Counted from the stretch's first letter, positions 1-7,944 are shown. The stretch is 42,612 nt of DNA from VBAS01 sp035318985 (GCA_035318985.1 DATHDP010000114.1:1-42612), one strand, 5' to 3'. Notes: generated from the letters alone by a model not told the origin. Made by a program: numbers and translations.

Positions 1-637
1 AAAAACTTTTTCCATCGCGGTATTCAACGATGCCAAGGTTTGGTACCAATGTAGTAAAAGCATAATCAGCAATTTTTGGTTTAGCGGCAGTGATAACAGA
101 TAATAAGGTTGATTTACCTGCATTCGGAAAACCAACTAATCCAACATCTGCCAATACTTTTAATTCAAGCACTTTCCATCCTTCTATACCGGGTAAGCCG
201 GGTTGTGCATATTCAGGAGCCTGGTTTGTTGGCGTTGCAAAATTTGCATTCCCCAAACCGCCTTTACCGCCTTTAATCCAGATCACTTCCTGTCCGTCAT
301 CCATGATCTCAGCTTCTTTTTCACCTGTTTCTTCATCTCTTATAATAGTACCCAGTGGTACTTCGATATAAATGTCTTTTCCATCACGACCACTCATATT
401 GTTTTTCATGCCGCCTTCGCCATCTTCTGCCAGCACATTTTTAAAATAACGAAGGTGAAGCAATGTCCAGAGATTACGATTTCCTTTTAAAACGATGTGA
501 CCGCCTCTTCCTCCATTTCCGCCATCGGGACCTGCAAGAGGATTGAATTTTGTACGGGCAAAATGTCTGCTACCAGCGCCGCCATGCCCGCTTCTGCAAA
601 AGATCCTTATCTGGTCAACAAAGTTTGTTTTTTCCAC
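1..637 (-). CDS. obg: GTPase Obg (CgtA), 5' part only
   Basis: This is an Obg-family GTPase, involved in 50S subunit maturation and stress control. The reverse strand reads 212 codons from a GTG at 637 to the window edge. It has the glycine-rich N-terminal Obg fold (residues about 5-160, with GPDGGNGGRGGH and KGGLGNANF) and then the G domain, with the P-loop GFPNAGKST near residues 169-177 and a switch I-like AFTTLVPNLG around 193-202. The rest of the G domain and the C-terminus lie outside the window. GTG 637 is chosen because the protein then starts at the usual Obg position (VEKTNFVDQIRIF) and there is no in-frame ATG nearby. A TAnnTTTG box lies 20 nt upstream. The family assignment is very secure; the start is fairly secure. 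Confidence 0.95.
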   Translation of the reverse strand, partial: MEKTNFVDQIRIFCRSGHGGAGSRHFARTKFNPLAGPDGGNGGRGGHIVLKGNRNLWTLLHLRYFKNVLAEDGEGGMKNNMSGRDGKDIYIEVPLGTIIRDEETGEKEAEIMDDGQEVIWIKGGKGGLGNANFATPTNQAPEYAQPGLPGIEGWKVLELKVLADVGLVGFPNAGKSTLLSVITAAKPKIADYAFTTLVPNLGIVEYRDGKSF

Positions 638-656
638 TAGTGAAATATTATGGCGG

Positions 657-664
657 CAAAAGTA
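657..664 (-). promoter_or_regulatory. Candidate -7 box of obg promoter
   Basis: The reverse strand reads TACTTTTG, an exact match to the Bacteroidota -7 consensus TAnnTTTG, 20 nt before the GTG of obg. No convincing -33 TTTG was seen at the expected spacing, so this is a weak-to-moderate call. Confidence 0.4.
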
Positions 665-709
665 AGTGTTCTTTATTTGGTGAGATTGAAGACAGGGACA
701 AAACCATCA

Positions 710-1687
710 TTAAGCCAGAATGGCCACCTTACTGTACTTAGCTCGGTATTCTAACGGCGATAGGCCGGTTATTTTTTTAAACACTTCCCGGAATGCTTTA
801 TCATCTGAATAGCCAACCTCATACATCACTTCAAAAATGCTTTTTCGACCTTTTTCTAAAATACTTTTTGCAACCTCCACTTTTACCCGCTGCAAATATT
901 CTACCGGCGTATTACCGGTAGCTTTTATAAAGCGACGGTCAAAATTTCGCCGCCCGGTTGCCAGTTTTGAGGCGAGCTTTTCAAAGGAAATTTTTTCAGC
1001 CAGGTTTTCCTCGATATAAGTTTGTGCCTGGCAAACCAATTCATCGCCATGATTCTTCTGCGCCTGGAAAATAAGAAAGGGTGATTGCGATGTTCTTTCC
1101 ATATCAATTTGAAAAATTTTTGAGCAATAGATAGCCGTTTCTCTGCCAAAATATTTTTCAACTAAGAAAAGTATAAAATTCAAAAATGAATAGGCGCCGC
1201 CGTTAGTATAAATTCCACGTTCAACAGTTATCAGTTTATCGATCTCAAGATGAATACCAGGGAATAGCCGTTTGAAATTTGCAGCAACATTCCAGTGAGT
1301 AGAACATGTCTTTCCATCTATCAAACCGGTTGCTGCCAGTATAAATGCACCTGAACATATCGTCGCTATTTCGGCGCCCGTTTTATATTGTTCTTTTATC
1401 CACTTAATAAGTTCCGCATTGTCTTCAATTAAAGTGTCATCATAATTAACAGAAGGAATGATCAGCAGGTCTGTTACTTTTATTTCCTTGAGATCGATAG
1501 GATGAATTGAAAAAAAGCCGCTGTCTAATTTCAGCTCGGGCATAAAACCCGCTATACTTATTTCCATCTTTGATTTGTTTCCCATCTTCTGCCAATATGC
1601 ATTTGCTCTTGTCAGAATCTCGTACGAACCTGTGATGCTGCTCAGGTTTGTCTTACCCCTTGGCACAACAATAGTCACATGCTTCAT
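710..1687 (-). CDS. GlxA-type AraC family regulator (DJ-1/PfpI domain + AraC HTH)
   Basis: This is a transcriptional regulator of the GlxA/FtrA type. Residues about 1-190 form a DJ-1/PfpI (GATase1-like) sensor domain with the elbow motif ATICSGAF (Cys about 111) and a downstream STHW. Residues about 220-320 form an AraC/XylS double helix-turn-helix (LASKLATGRRNFDRRF and EVGYSDDKAFREVFKKITGLSP). The frame is open from a TTG at 1705, but the ATG at 1687 is preferred because the promoter box TACCTTTG overlaps the TTG codon. The gene diverges from the SRPBCC/DinB operon, which makes that operon a likely target (inference). The ligand is unknown. Confidence 0.88.
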   Translation of the reverse strand: MKHVTIVVPRGKTNLSSITGSYEILTRANAYWQKMGNKSKMEISIAGFMPELKLDSGFFSIHPIDLKEIKVTDLLIIPSVNYDDTLIEDNAELIKWIKEQYKTGAEIATICSGAFILAATGLIDGKTCSTHWNVAANFKRLFPGIHLEIDKLITVERGIYTNGGAYSFLNFILFLVEKYFGRETAIYCSKIFQIDMERTSQSPFLIFQAQKNHGDELVCQAQTYIEENLAEKISFEKLASKLATGRRNFDRRFIKATGNTPVEYLQRVKVEVAKSILEKGRKSIFEVMYEVGYSDDKAFREVFKKITGLSPLEYRAKYSKVAILA

Positions 1688-1702
1688 TGTAAAAATTTTG
1701 GA

Positions 1703-1733
1703 CAAAGGTATAATGATATTATGTCCAAATCAA
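1703..1733 (-). promoter_or_regulatory. Promoter of GlxA-type regulator (-33 TTG, -7 TACCTTTG)
   Basis: On the reverse strand, TTG (1733-1731) is followed after 20 nt by TACCTTTG (1710-1703), matching the Bacteroidota TTG/TAnnTTTG promoter. The ATG at 1687 would follow a leader of roughly 10 nt. The exact match and good spacing make this one of the better promoter calls here. Confidence 0.55.
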
Positions 1734-1781
1734 CCCGTCACAAAGTCTATTTCACACCCTGTCAATTTTACTTTAAGACAA

Positions 1782-1789
1782 TAGCTTTG
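1782..1789 (+). promoter_or_regulatory. Candidate -7 box for the SRPBCC/DinB operon
   Basis: TAGCTTTG matches TAnnTTTG on the forward strand, about 85 nt before the first SRPBCC ATG. The -33 region is only T-rich. The divergent arrangement with the regulator promoter would let one protein control both directions. Confidence 0.4.
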
Positions 1790-1873
1790 TCCTGTAAAAC
1801 ATTTTTAACCTGATCCATGGTATAGTTTTCTGAGAATAGTTTTTCAACTTTTAAAAATTAAAAAAACAGAACA

Positions 1874-2332
1874 ATGACAACAAAAGATTTTACCACAACA
1901 ATATTGGCAGATAACACTCCGGAAGAAGTTTTTAACGCCATCAACAATGTTCGCGGATGGTGGTCAGAAGAAATTGAAGGCTCAACAGATAAACTCAACA
2001 GTGAGTTTGATTATCACTATGAAGATGTTCATCGTTGCAAAATAAAAGTGGTCGAATTGGTGCCGAACAAAAAAGTAGTTTGGTCTGTATTGGACAACTA
2101 TTTCAAGTTCACTAAAGACAAAAGTGAATGGAAAGGCACAAAAATTATTTTTGAGATTGCTGAGAAAGATAGCAAAACAGAAATGCGCTTTACTCACCAG
2201 GGATTAGTTCCGGCATATGAATGTTACGAGATCTGTAGGGATGCATGGACAGGTTATATACAAAAGAGTTTACGAAATTTGATCACTTCGGGTGTGGGCC
2301 AGCCAAACGCCACTGGTAAGCCATCTTATTAA
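1874..2332 (+). CDS. SRPBCC / AHSA1-like START-fold protein (copy 1)
   Basis: This 152-residue protein belongs to the SRPBCC superfamily, close to the Activator-of-Hsp90-ATPase-homologue-1 (AHSA1) group: small helix-grip proteins with a hydrophobic cavity. Typical signs are the N-terminal TTTILADNTPEEVFNAI strand-helix, the WWSEEIEG loop, VVELVPNKKVVWSV, and a C-terminal long helix (GYIQKSLRNLI). There is no signal peptide, so it is probably cytosolic. It is a clear paralogue of the next gene, only 11 nt downstream, sharing most of its motif skeleton (TKWW/RGWW, GKKVVW/NKKVVW, RFTHxGLVP). No catalytic residues can be assigned and the ligand is unknown. Confidence 0.85.
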   Translation: MTTKDFTTTILADNTPEEVFNAINNVRGWWSEEIEGSTDKLNSEFDYHYEDVHRCKIKVVELVPNKKVVWSVLDNYFKFTKDKSEWKGTKIIFEIAEKDSKTEMRFTHQGLVPAYECYEICRDAWTGYIQKSLRNLITSGVGQPNATGKPSY

Positions 2333-2343
2333 ACAACACGAAA

Positions 2344-2793
2344 ATGAAAGAGCAAGACCTTACAATTGCCATTACTGTTAACGCGACAGCACAGGAAGCA
2401 TTCAAGAGCATTAATAGCGTTACAAAATGGTGGACGGAAAACCTGGAAGGCCATTCAGAAAAGCTGAACGATGAGTTCACTGTTCGTTTTGGCGATGTTC
2501 ATGTATCAACACAAAAACTGGTGGAGGTTATTCCAGGTAAAAAAGTAGTATGGCTCGTGACGGATAGCCAGCTTAACTTTATTAAAGACAAACAGGAGTG
2601 GACAGGGACAAAGATCAGTTTTGAGATAGTTGAAAAAGATAACAAGACAACTATCCGCTTCACTCATCATGGATTGGTTCCGGAGATCGAATGTTTTGAT
2701 GCCTGCTCCAATGCCTGGGGTGATTATATAAGTAATAGCTTGCACAGCCTTGTAAATACGGGCAAGAGCCAGCCTACTCCTAAAGAGAAGTGA
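2344..2793 (+). CDS. SRPBCC / AHSA1-like START-fold protein (copy 2)
   Basis: This 149-residue tandem paralogue of the preceding gene has the same SRPBCC helix-grip layout: ITVNATAQEAFKSI, TKWWTENLEG, VEVIPGKKVVWLV, IRFTHHGLVPEIEC, and a final helix ending in LHSLVNTGKSQP. Alignment by eye is nearly gap-free over the whole length, with roughly half of the positions identical, which points to local tandem duplication followed by divergence. It is cytosolic. The next gene (DinB) follows after 41 nt, probably in the same transcript. The function is unknown. Confidence 0.85.
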   Translation: MKEQDLTIAITVNATAQEAFKSINSVTKWWTENLEGHSEKLNDEFTVRFGDVHVSTQKLVEVIPGKKVVWLVTDSQLNFIKDKQEWTGTKISFEIVEKDNKTTIRFTHHGLVPEIECFDACSNAWGDYISNSLHSLVNTGKSQPTPKEK

Positions 2794-2834
2794 TTGATCT
2801 AATATATTTTTTAAAATTTATTAAAACGAAAAAT

Positions 2835-3338
2835 ATGATAACAACTAACAGCAAAGAAGTAAACGCAAATGAAATAATGATCAAAATGGTTTTGGACAGA
2901 TGGTTTGCACTCATAAAAAATTTTGACACTGTGCTTGATTTGTTCACGGATGAACAATTGCAAAAAGAAGTTTCTCCTGGTAAGAACAGGGGAATATATT
3001 TATTAGGGCACCTTACCGCTGTGCATGATGATATGTTGCCACTCTTAAATTTGGGCGAGAAATTATATCCCTCATTATCTGAACCCTTTATTAAATCACC
3101 GGATAAGGCAATAAGTGAGCTTCCTTCTGCAAAAGAATTAAGAGCAAGCTGGAGGAAAGTGAATGAGGTGTTGGCTGAAAAATTCAGCACTCTAAAACCG
3201 GATGAATGGTTTCAAAAACATAATTCTGTTTCCGCAGAAGATTTTATTAAAGAGCCGCATCGCAATAGGTTAAATGTCATCATAACGAGGACAACTCATC
3301 TTTCATACCATCTTGGACAGTTTATATTGCTTAAATAA
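2835..3338 (+). CDS. DinB family protein
   Basis: This 167-residue DinB/YfiT-like four-helix-bundle protein comes from a family of putative metal-dependent thiol S-transferases or stress proteins. The expected metal-binding histidines are visible: one in LLGHLTAVHDD and a pair in the C-terminal helix THLSYHLGQ. The frame is open from 2790, but the ATG at 2835 gives a normal DinB N-terminus and avoids overlap with the SRPBCC gene. It ends the short operon behind two SRPBCC genes and converges on the MutS-like gene with only 18 nt between stops. The substrate is unknown. Confidence 0.8.
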   Translation: MITTNSKEVNANEIMIKMVLDRWFALIKNFDTVLDLFTDEQLQKEVSPGKNRGIYLLGHLTAVHDDMLPLLNLGEKLYPSLSEPFIKSPDKAISELPSAKELRASWRKVNEVLAEKFSTLKPDEWFQKHNSVSAEDFIKEPHRNRLNVIITRTTHLSYHLGQFILLK

Positions 3339-3356
3339 AACATAGGCCGGACATCC

Positions 3357-4634
3357 TTAGGGAGAAGTAAGCATTTTATTAAGGCCTTCTTTCTCAAATA
3401 AAATACGGCCCAGTTTTAAGTCTGACCAGCCATTTTTTAATTTGTAAGTAAACGCCGGGGTATTACCAGTTAATTCGCATTCAATAAAACAGGTGGATAC
3501 TTTATTGGTTTTAATTTCTTCCATGTCTTTCAACTGGTGCAGGTGGGTTGAAATAAAAAATAATGAATTGGGAAAATTGACAAGCCCTTTTATTGTTGTG
3601 CTGCTGATCTCTAGGGCATCTTCAATATTCGTTCCCCGGAATAATTCATCAAAAACTGCAAAGCATTTTGTGTTGCCTGCGGCTTCTTCGAGCACATTTT
3701 TTAAAGTCACTATTTCTGACATAAAATGGCTGTAACCACTTACAATACTATCAGTAAGATTAATGGCTACAGAAATTGAAGTAAAAAAAGGAAAGGTGGC
3801 TTTTGAAGCCGGCACAGCAAGACCTGTATGTCCAAGATAAACACATAAACTGACTGCTTTCAGCAATGTGGATTTGCCAGACATATTGGGTCCCGTTAAA
3901 AGAATAACATTTTTGCTGGCAGTAAGATCATTTTTTACAGGAGTTTTTAAAAGTGGGTGATAAAACTTTTCCAGTGAAAAAGTTGTTTCATCAAATGACG
4001 GAAAAGTATAGCCATGCCTGGTTATACCAGTACTTATAGAAAGATAAGCTTCAAATAAAAACCAGCGTTTCCAGAAAGATGCTGCCTCGCCAGTAGTTAT
4101 TTTTTTAGTAATGATCTTCATCAGTTCAACCATATGCCTGATCCCGAATTTTTTTTTCGTGAAGGCCGATTCGTAACGATCCAGGTCAAAATCTGTAAAA
4201 AAGCCCTTGAGGTGCTCCAGCTCAGTTGCATAGTCCCCGGGAAAAAGTTTTGTATCGATCCTGCTTAAATACGTGAAATATATTTTATGAAAAAGGCGGA
4301 CAAGCAGTATAAGTTTTCCCTTTTTTTGACTCCTTTCCTTTTCAGAAAACATAAACTTCCACTTCAATTTCCTCGCTGAAAAAGATCCGGCGTAAAATGT
4401 TTCAAGAAAAGTATATATATCTGATAAGTCAAACCGTGAAAAAGAATATTCTTTTAATAGTTCATGGTTAGCAAGAAAACCTTTTAATACCTGCTGCCTG
4501 TATAATATTGCTGACAGTGAGCCCGGTGGTTCGGTTAGTATATCACATACTGCCTTTCCTGAAAGATGATTGAATGTGAAATCAAACAATGGAACGATCT
4601 CATCTTCTATATGGAGGTCAACAGTATTTATCAT
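3357..4634 (-). CDS. MutS-like ATPase lacking the mismatch-recognition domain
   Basis: This 425-residue protein carries the MutS C-terminal ABC-type ATPase: Walker A GPNMSGKST at about 248-256, signature region DSIVSGYSHFMSE, Walker B CFAVFDE near 324-330, and a STHLHQL switch histidine. The N-terminal half is a helical lever/core-like region with no MutS domain I, so it cannot bind mismatches as MutS does. Short MutS-related ATPases of this kind are common in Bacteroidota and are usually annotated only as DNA mismatch repair protein MutS. The SMR endonuclease domain of MutS2 is absent. It lies 24 nt downstream of a small lipoprotein gene on the same strand. The cellular role is unknown. Confidence 0.85.
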   Translation of the reverse strand: MINTVDLHIEDEIVPLFDFTFNHLSGKAVCDILTEPPGSLSAILYRQQVLKGFLANHELLKEYSFSRFDLSDIYTFLETFYAGSFSARKLKWKFMFSEKERSQKKGKLILLVRLFHKIYFTYLSRIDTKLFPGDYATELEHLKGFFTDFDLDRYESAFTKKKFGIRHMVELMKIITKKITTGEAASFWKRWFLFEAYLSISTGITRHGYTFPSFDETTFSLEKFYHPLLKTPVKNDLTASKNVILLTGPNMSGKSTLLKAVSLCVYLGHTGLAVPASKATFPFFTSISVAINLTDSIVSGYSHFMSEIVTLKNVLEEAAGNTKCFAVFDELFRGTNIEDALEISSTTIKGLVNFPNSLFFISTHLHQLKDMEEIKTNKVSTCFIECELTGNTPAFTYKLKNGWSDLKLGRILFEKEGLNKMLTSP

Positions 4635-4658
4635 TTAAATATGCTTGATTTTATTAAA

Positions 4659-5054
4659 CTATTTCCTTTGAATTTCATAGACTGGCTGCATGTACTGAAC
4701 CATTTTAGTTGGTTTCTTTGTCTCCGGGTCTTGATAAACTTTATATGTTAGTATAATGTTGTTACCATCTTTTTTTAATAGGCTGATTTCGTTTTGATCT
4801 AAGGGCATATAAGTTTCGAAAATGGCAATGCTGTCTTGGTTTAACTGGATCGACATGGTATACGTTTTGTCAGTGAGCTTTTGAATATTCAAGAATTTCC
4901 CTTCCACTTTTTCATCGCTATTTTTTGCTTTGGTCATGTTATCAATAATGGAGTCTTGATTTGAATTGGGGGCATCTGATTGCGATTTGTCATTGCAGGA
5001 AGATGTGAGAATTACACTGGCACTAATGGATATTTCAATTATAAACGACTTCAT
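4659..5054 (-). CDS. Small lipoprotein, function unknown
   Basis: This 131-residue predicted lipoprotein has a short hydrophobic N-terminus ending in the lipobox-like LTSSC, with Cys at position 20. The mature part is soluble and rich in Lys, Asp and Gln (EKVEGKFLNIQKLTDKTYTMSI), probably a small beta-rich periplasmic or outer-membrane-anchored domain. No known family was recognised. It precedes the MutS-like gene by 24 nt and could be co-transcribed with it, though no functional link is evident. The start is the first ATG of the frame. Confidence 0.6.
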   Translation of the reverse strand: MKSFIIEISISASVILTSSCNDKSQSDAPNSNQDSIIDNMTKAKNSDEKVEGKFLNIQKLTDKTYTMSIQLNQDSIAIFETYMPLDQNEISLLKKDGNNIILTYKVYQDPETKKPTKMVQYMQPVYEIQRK

Positions 5055-5139
5055 TTGATTACGACTAACTTTCGAGTATTTGCGAAGGCCATGAATTCAT
5101 TGGCTGTCCAGCTCGGTACAGATGTCCAATTGAAAATAT

Positions 5140-5273
5140 GTTGTTGAAGTTATTAACTAAAACTGAAAATTAAACGTCGAGTCCGAACCGCTGTTGATGT
5201 CTGCACATAGCTGATGTTACATTGCCCAGCCCTGCTTTTGCAAATACTTTTGTTGGCAGCAGGCTTTTAATTA
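5140..5273 (-). repeat. Cassette-like flank downstream of the small membrane protein
   Basis: Read on the reverse strand, the sequence just after the membrane-protein stop holds GCCTGCT and AGCAGGGC arms about 20 nt apart, then a segment with two copies of ACATCA around GTGCAG, and then a GGACTCGACGTT end. From memory, similar stop-proximal segments recur next to small hypothetical genes in Bacteroidota genomes and resemble recombination-site-bearing cassettes. Only one copy is in this window, so the repeat nature is inference. Confidence 0.25.
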
Positions 5274-5669
5274 CTAACCACTCAAAATAATTGCTATAAA
5301 AATTGGCCAACCCAGTTCAATCATTACGACTGTAAATGATAGAAGATAGTCACTCCAATTTTTTTTCTCACTGTAAAAATATTTTCCTCTTCGCCATGTG
5401 GTTCTAAATTCTCTTCCATTTATTTTCCATGAAGCCATTGCAGCAAAATTAAAAACTAAAACTGCCACAATGGGTAACGTTAAAAAGCCGTAATTAATAT
5501 TTGTAAATTGTCCTTGAACTGAAAAAAAGGCATAGCAGAAAAAAATAATTATAGGAATTCCAGAACTAATTAATTGGTACCGCTTATCCAGTCCATGGTC
5601 AATCAGATAAACAAGTGTACCACTAAAAGCATAGCTATAAATTAAAATGATTATATCTAATGCTGTCAT
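5274..5669 (-). CDS. Small integral membrane protein, function unknown
   Basis: This 131-residue protein has about four transmembrane segments (residues about 4-22, 33-50, 60-76 and 108-130) and a charged loop near 82-106 (KINGREFRTTWRRGKYFYSEKKNW) between the third and fourth. It has no signal peptide and no family was recognised. It sits alone, separated by 219 nt from the lipoprotein gene downstream and by about 590 nt from the secreted-protein gene upstream, between flanks that look cassette-like. It may be a mobile or recently acquired small gene. Confidence 0.55.
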   Translation of the reverse strand: MTALDIIILIYSYAFSGTLVYLIDHGLDKRYQLISSGIPIIIFFCYAFFSVQGQFTNINYGFLTLPIVAVLVFNFAAMASWKINGREFRTTWRRGKYFYSEKKNWSDYLLSFTVVMIELGWPIFIAIILSG

Positions 5670-5837
5670 CCGTTATCTTCTTGGTACTTAGGCTGTGTCT
5701 GGGCTTGCTGTCAACACATAAATATACGCCGTAAATGAAAGTTTTTCAGAAAATGAAAATTGATTTTCAATCAAATGATGTTTGCAATTTCAATTGTTAC
5801 GCCACAAATACAAATTTGCTGATAAGAAAAAGGAAGT

Positions 5838-5855
5838 TGAAGAGTGCGACGCAAC
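5838..5855 (+). repeat. 18-nt exact repeat, copy 1
   Basis: The sequence tgaagagtgcgacgcaac is identical to 41672-41689. An exact 18-nt match between two places in a window this size is unlikely by chance (roughly a few percent). This copy is intergenic. Confidence 0.5.
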
Positions 5856-5940
5856 TTGGCTGAAGAAAGAGTCGAAGCTGATTTCAAAAAAATAAAATTA
5901 ATATATGGACAAGGATTTAAAGTTAGCCACTTACTAAGTC

Positions 5941-5965
5941 ACCCCTTTAGGGGGACAGGGGGAAT
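5941..5965. repeat. C/G-rich palindromic element, copy 1
   Basis: The sequence acccctttagggggacaggg, followed by ggaat, contains CCCCTTTAGGGG followed by a spaced GGGGG block. It resembles the elements at 17399-17416 and 42397-42425 (C5, two or three bases, C4-5, a short core, then G3-4 in one orientation). It lies immediately next to the terminator of the secreted-protein gene. Confidence 0.5.
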
Positions 5966-5994
5966 AAAAAAACGCCGGCCTTACGGGGTCGGCG
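5966..5994 (-). terminator. Rho-independent terminator of the T9SS-secreted protein gene
   Basis: On the reverse strand, CGCCGACC, loop CCGTAA, GGCCGGCG (8 bp with one G-U) is followed by seven T. It begins about 22 nt after the stop codon at 6017. Confidence 0.85.
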
Positions 5995-6016
5995 CTGTAA
6001 CGCAGTAAATGAATAC

Positions 6017-7261
6017 TTACTGCACCACTAACTTTTGACTAAAAACAGATGCATTGTTACTGCCCGATACTTTAACAAGATAAACACCTCTTGCATATGA
6101 TGATTTTATTGGGATAGTTTCTACCTGGTCTTCAGATTGTACGTTCACTGCCCGCTGCATCACTATTTGACCTGTTGCATTTGTCATTTCAATATTATAA
6201 TTTCCTATAGGTATTTTTCCAAACTGTAAAGTGAATTGATCATTTGCAGGGTTTGGATATATCTGAATTTTGCCTGCTGCAATAAAATTATCCTTACGTG
6301 TTATAATTTCTGACTGAGTTATGTTCTTTGGTTTTGTGTGTAAATAATTACTGTTGGCAAGATCGGAACTACGGAAAATACCGGCTTTTGATTCGTATTG
6401 AGTAGCACTCCAATCTTTCGGATCAACCAGGAAATAAGCATTACCATTTACTGCACTGCTAACCAAAACTTTTCCTTCAGTTGTAACCACTGCGCCGTTT
6501 GTAGTGAAATCCTGTGGCAACCCTTTAATATAACCCAACAGTGTTGCAGCTTTTGTTTCTACATCTATTTTATAGACACTGTTGCGGGCAGAAAGAATAT
6601 AAAGTTTGCCCTCATCATCGGCGATCATATCTCCACCCCAGCTGCTGCAACGATTGTGAATTGAAACGCCGCCATTGGAAGGATCATCCACTAAAGAACC
6701 CAATTGAGTTATTTCTAATTTTTTTCCAGTTGTAAAACGAATAAAAGTATTAGCATCATTTGAAACCGCATAACCAGTTCCATCAGGATTGATCACCATG
6801 CGGGTAATAACTTTTCCTTCATCGTTATGCATGCTACCAAATTTGGTAAATGGTTGATCAGTTACATAAAACACTTTCATTGTTTTCAGATCAACATATC
6901 TTAACTGGTCAATGAACATTGGCGTGAAATAAAGGCGATTATTTTTTTTATCATAAGCCATTGCCGCTACACCGGTACTGAAAGGAGCGGCCATATAATC
7001 TCCGAACTTTAAATCTGGGATTGCTTTCCAGGCTTTTCTTGTGCTCACATCATAAGCAGGCAGCGAAGCATCTGAACCATTTAATAAAACAGTAGTGAAT
7101 TCACCGTTCTTGAGATCGAGTTTGCGCAATGCATTCCAACCGCTGCCGGTTGCTTGCAGATCAGTTATTGCAAATGCAAAACGATCGTTTTGTGAATATG
7201 TAATTATTGAAAAACTAAAGCTACCGAGAAGAAGGGTCGAAAAAAGTAAACTTTTTCTCAT
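6017..7261 (-). CDS. T9SS-secreted beta-propeller-like protein
   Basis: This 414-residue exported protein has an N-terminal signal peptide (MRKSLLFSTLLLGSFSFS...) and a body of repeated short beta-strand units (AYDKKNNRLYFTPM, YAVSNDANTFIRFT, DDEGKLYILSARNSVYKIDVETK) typical of NHL/SMP-30-like propellers. The type IX secretion sorting domain occupies about the last 80 residues (IYPNPANDQFTLQFG ... GVYLVKVSGSN ... KLVVQ). The frame is open to a TTG at 7267; the ATG at 7261 gives a standard signal peptide. It should be secreted or surface-attached through the Por system. The ligand or enzyme activity is unknown. It is followed by a strong terminator and separated by 84 nt from paaY. Confidence 0.8.
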   Translation of the reverse strand: MRKSLLFSTLLLGSFSFSIITYSQNDRFAFAITDLQATGSGWNALRKLDLKNGEFTTVLLNGSDASLPAYDVSTRKAWKAIPDLKFGDYMAAPFSTGVAAMAYDKKNNRLYFTPMFIDQLRYVDLKTMKVFYVTDQPFTKFGSMHNDEGKVITRMVINPDGTGYAVSNDANTFIRFTTGKKLEITQLGSLVDDPSNGGVSIHNRCSSWGGDMIADDEGKLYILSARNSVYKIDVETKAATLLGYIKGLPQDFTTNGAVVTTEGKVLVSSAVNGNAYFLVDPKDWSATQYESKAGIFRSSDLANSNYLHTKPKNITQSEIITRKDNFIAAGKIQIYPNPANDQFTLQFGKIPIGNYNIEMTNATGQIVMQRAVNVQSEDQVETIPIKSSYARGVYLVKVSGSNNASVFSQKLVVQ

Positions 7262-7345
7262 ATACAAAGGGTTTTGATTTAAAAGAGGATGATTAAGTTA
7301 CGAAGATTCCTATTGATGGCGAAGAAAATTTTTGGAATGGGAAAA

Positions 7346-7930
7346 TTACTTGTCAAAAGGTTTATAATCTTTAGCCTGTAAAGGAAGATGATCGGGAATT
7401 TCTCTAAGTGGCTCACATTCCTTCCAGCTTTCAAACATTTCTTTTGGAAGCGATTGATACAATTTAGTGCCTTCAGTTTTCCAGTCCAGCATTTCATCTG
7501 TTACTTTTTTAATAACTTTTCCAGGATTACCAGCCACTAAACTTCTTGCGGGTATTTTTTCATCTTGTTTAATAAATGTCAACGCTCCTATGATACACTC
7601 ATCACCTAATTCCACATTATCCATGATAACTGCATTCATTCCTACTAAACAATTTTTACCGATCGTAGCACCATGAATGATAGCACCATGTCCTATATGG
7701 GCACCGGGTTTTAATATTACGGTTACTCCGGGAAACATATGAATGATGCAGTTTTCCTGCACATTACATCCGTCTTCAATAATTATTTTACCCCAGTCAC
7801 CACGAAGAGTAGCTCCCGGACCGATATAACAATCTTTTCCGATAATGACATTGCCTGTTACAGCAGCAAGAGGATGAATGAAAGATGATTCATGAACTAC
7901 AGGAATAAGATCTTTGAATGAATAGATCAT
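7346..7930 (-). CDS. paaY: PaaY-like hexapeptide thioesterase / gamma-carbonic anhydrase fold
   Basis: This 194-residue left-handed beta-helix protein has hexapeptide repeats (VIIGKDCYIGPGATLRGDWGKIII, CNVQENCIIHMFPG, GAHIGHGAIIHGATIGKNCLVGMNAVIMDN) and the zinc-site histidines of the gamma-carbonic anhydrase fold (H in CIIHMF, and the HIGHG and IIHG histidines). In paa clusters, PaaY hydrolyses the ring-epoxide or oxepin CoA intermediates to relieve CoA trapping. The order paaG-paaI-membrane protein-paaY with 14-29 nt gaps supports PaaY over CaiE. It is the last gene of its operon. Confidence 0.85.
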   Translation of the reverse strand: MIYSFKDLIPVVHESSFIHPLAAVTGNVIIGKDCYIGPGATLRGDWGKIIIEDGCNVQENCIIHMFPGVTVILKPGAHIGHGAIIHGATIGKNCLVGMNAVIMDNVELGDECIIGALTFIKQDEKIPARSLVAGNPGKVIKKVTDEMLDWKTEGTKLYQSLPKEMFESWKECEPLREIPDHLPLQAKDYKPFDK

Positions 7931-7944
7931 GGAATAAAATAATT

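Larger units (their letters stand above)
5670..6016. other. 347-nt intergenic stretch with short repeats and a terminator
   Basis: No convincing gene was found. The stretch holds an 18-nt sequence repeated exactly at 41672, a C/G-rich palindromic element at 5941, and the terminator of the secreted-protein gene at 5966. A 42-codon forward frame (5735-5863) is open and reads the 18-nt repeat as LKSATQ, the same frame as the second copy (MKSATQ). Nothing else supports it as a gene. Confidence 0.5.

Noticed and set aside
90..741. Forward-strand frames over the left end
   Set aside because: They are antisense to obg, whose reverse-strand translation shows clear Obg motifs throughout.
3357..4634. 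Full mismatch-repair MutS or MutS2
   Set aside because: The protein is half the length of MutS, without mismatch-binding domain I, and lacks the SMR domain of MutS2.
5735..5863. 42-codon forward frame containing the 18-nt repeat
   Set aside because: No family, no clear ribosome site or promoter, and it is explained by repeat content; kept only as a note.
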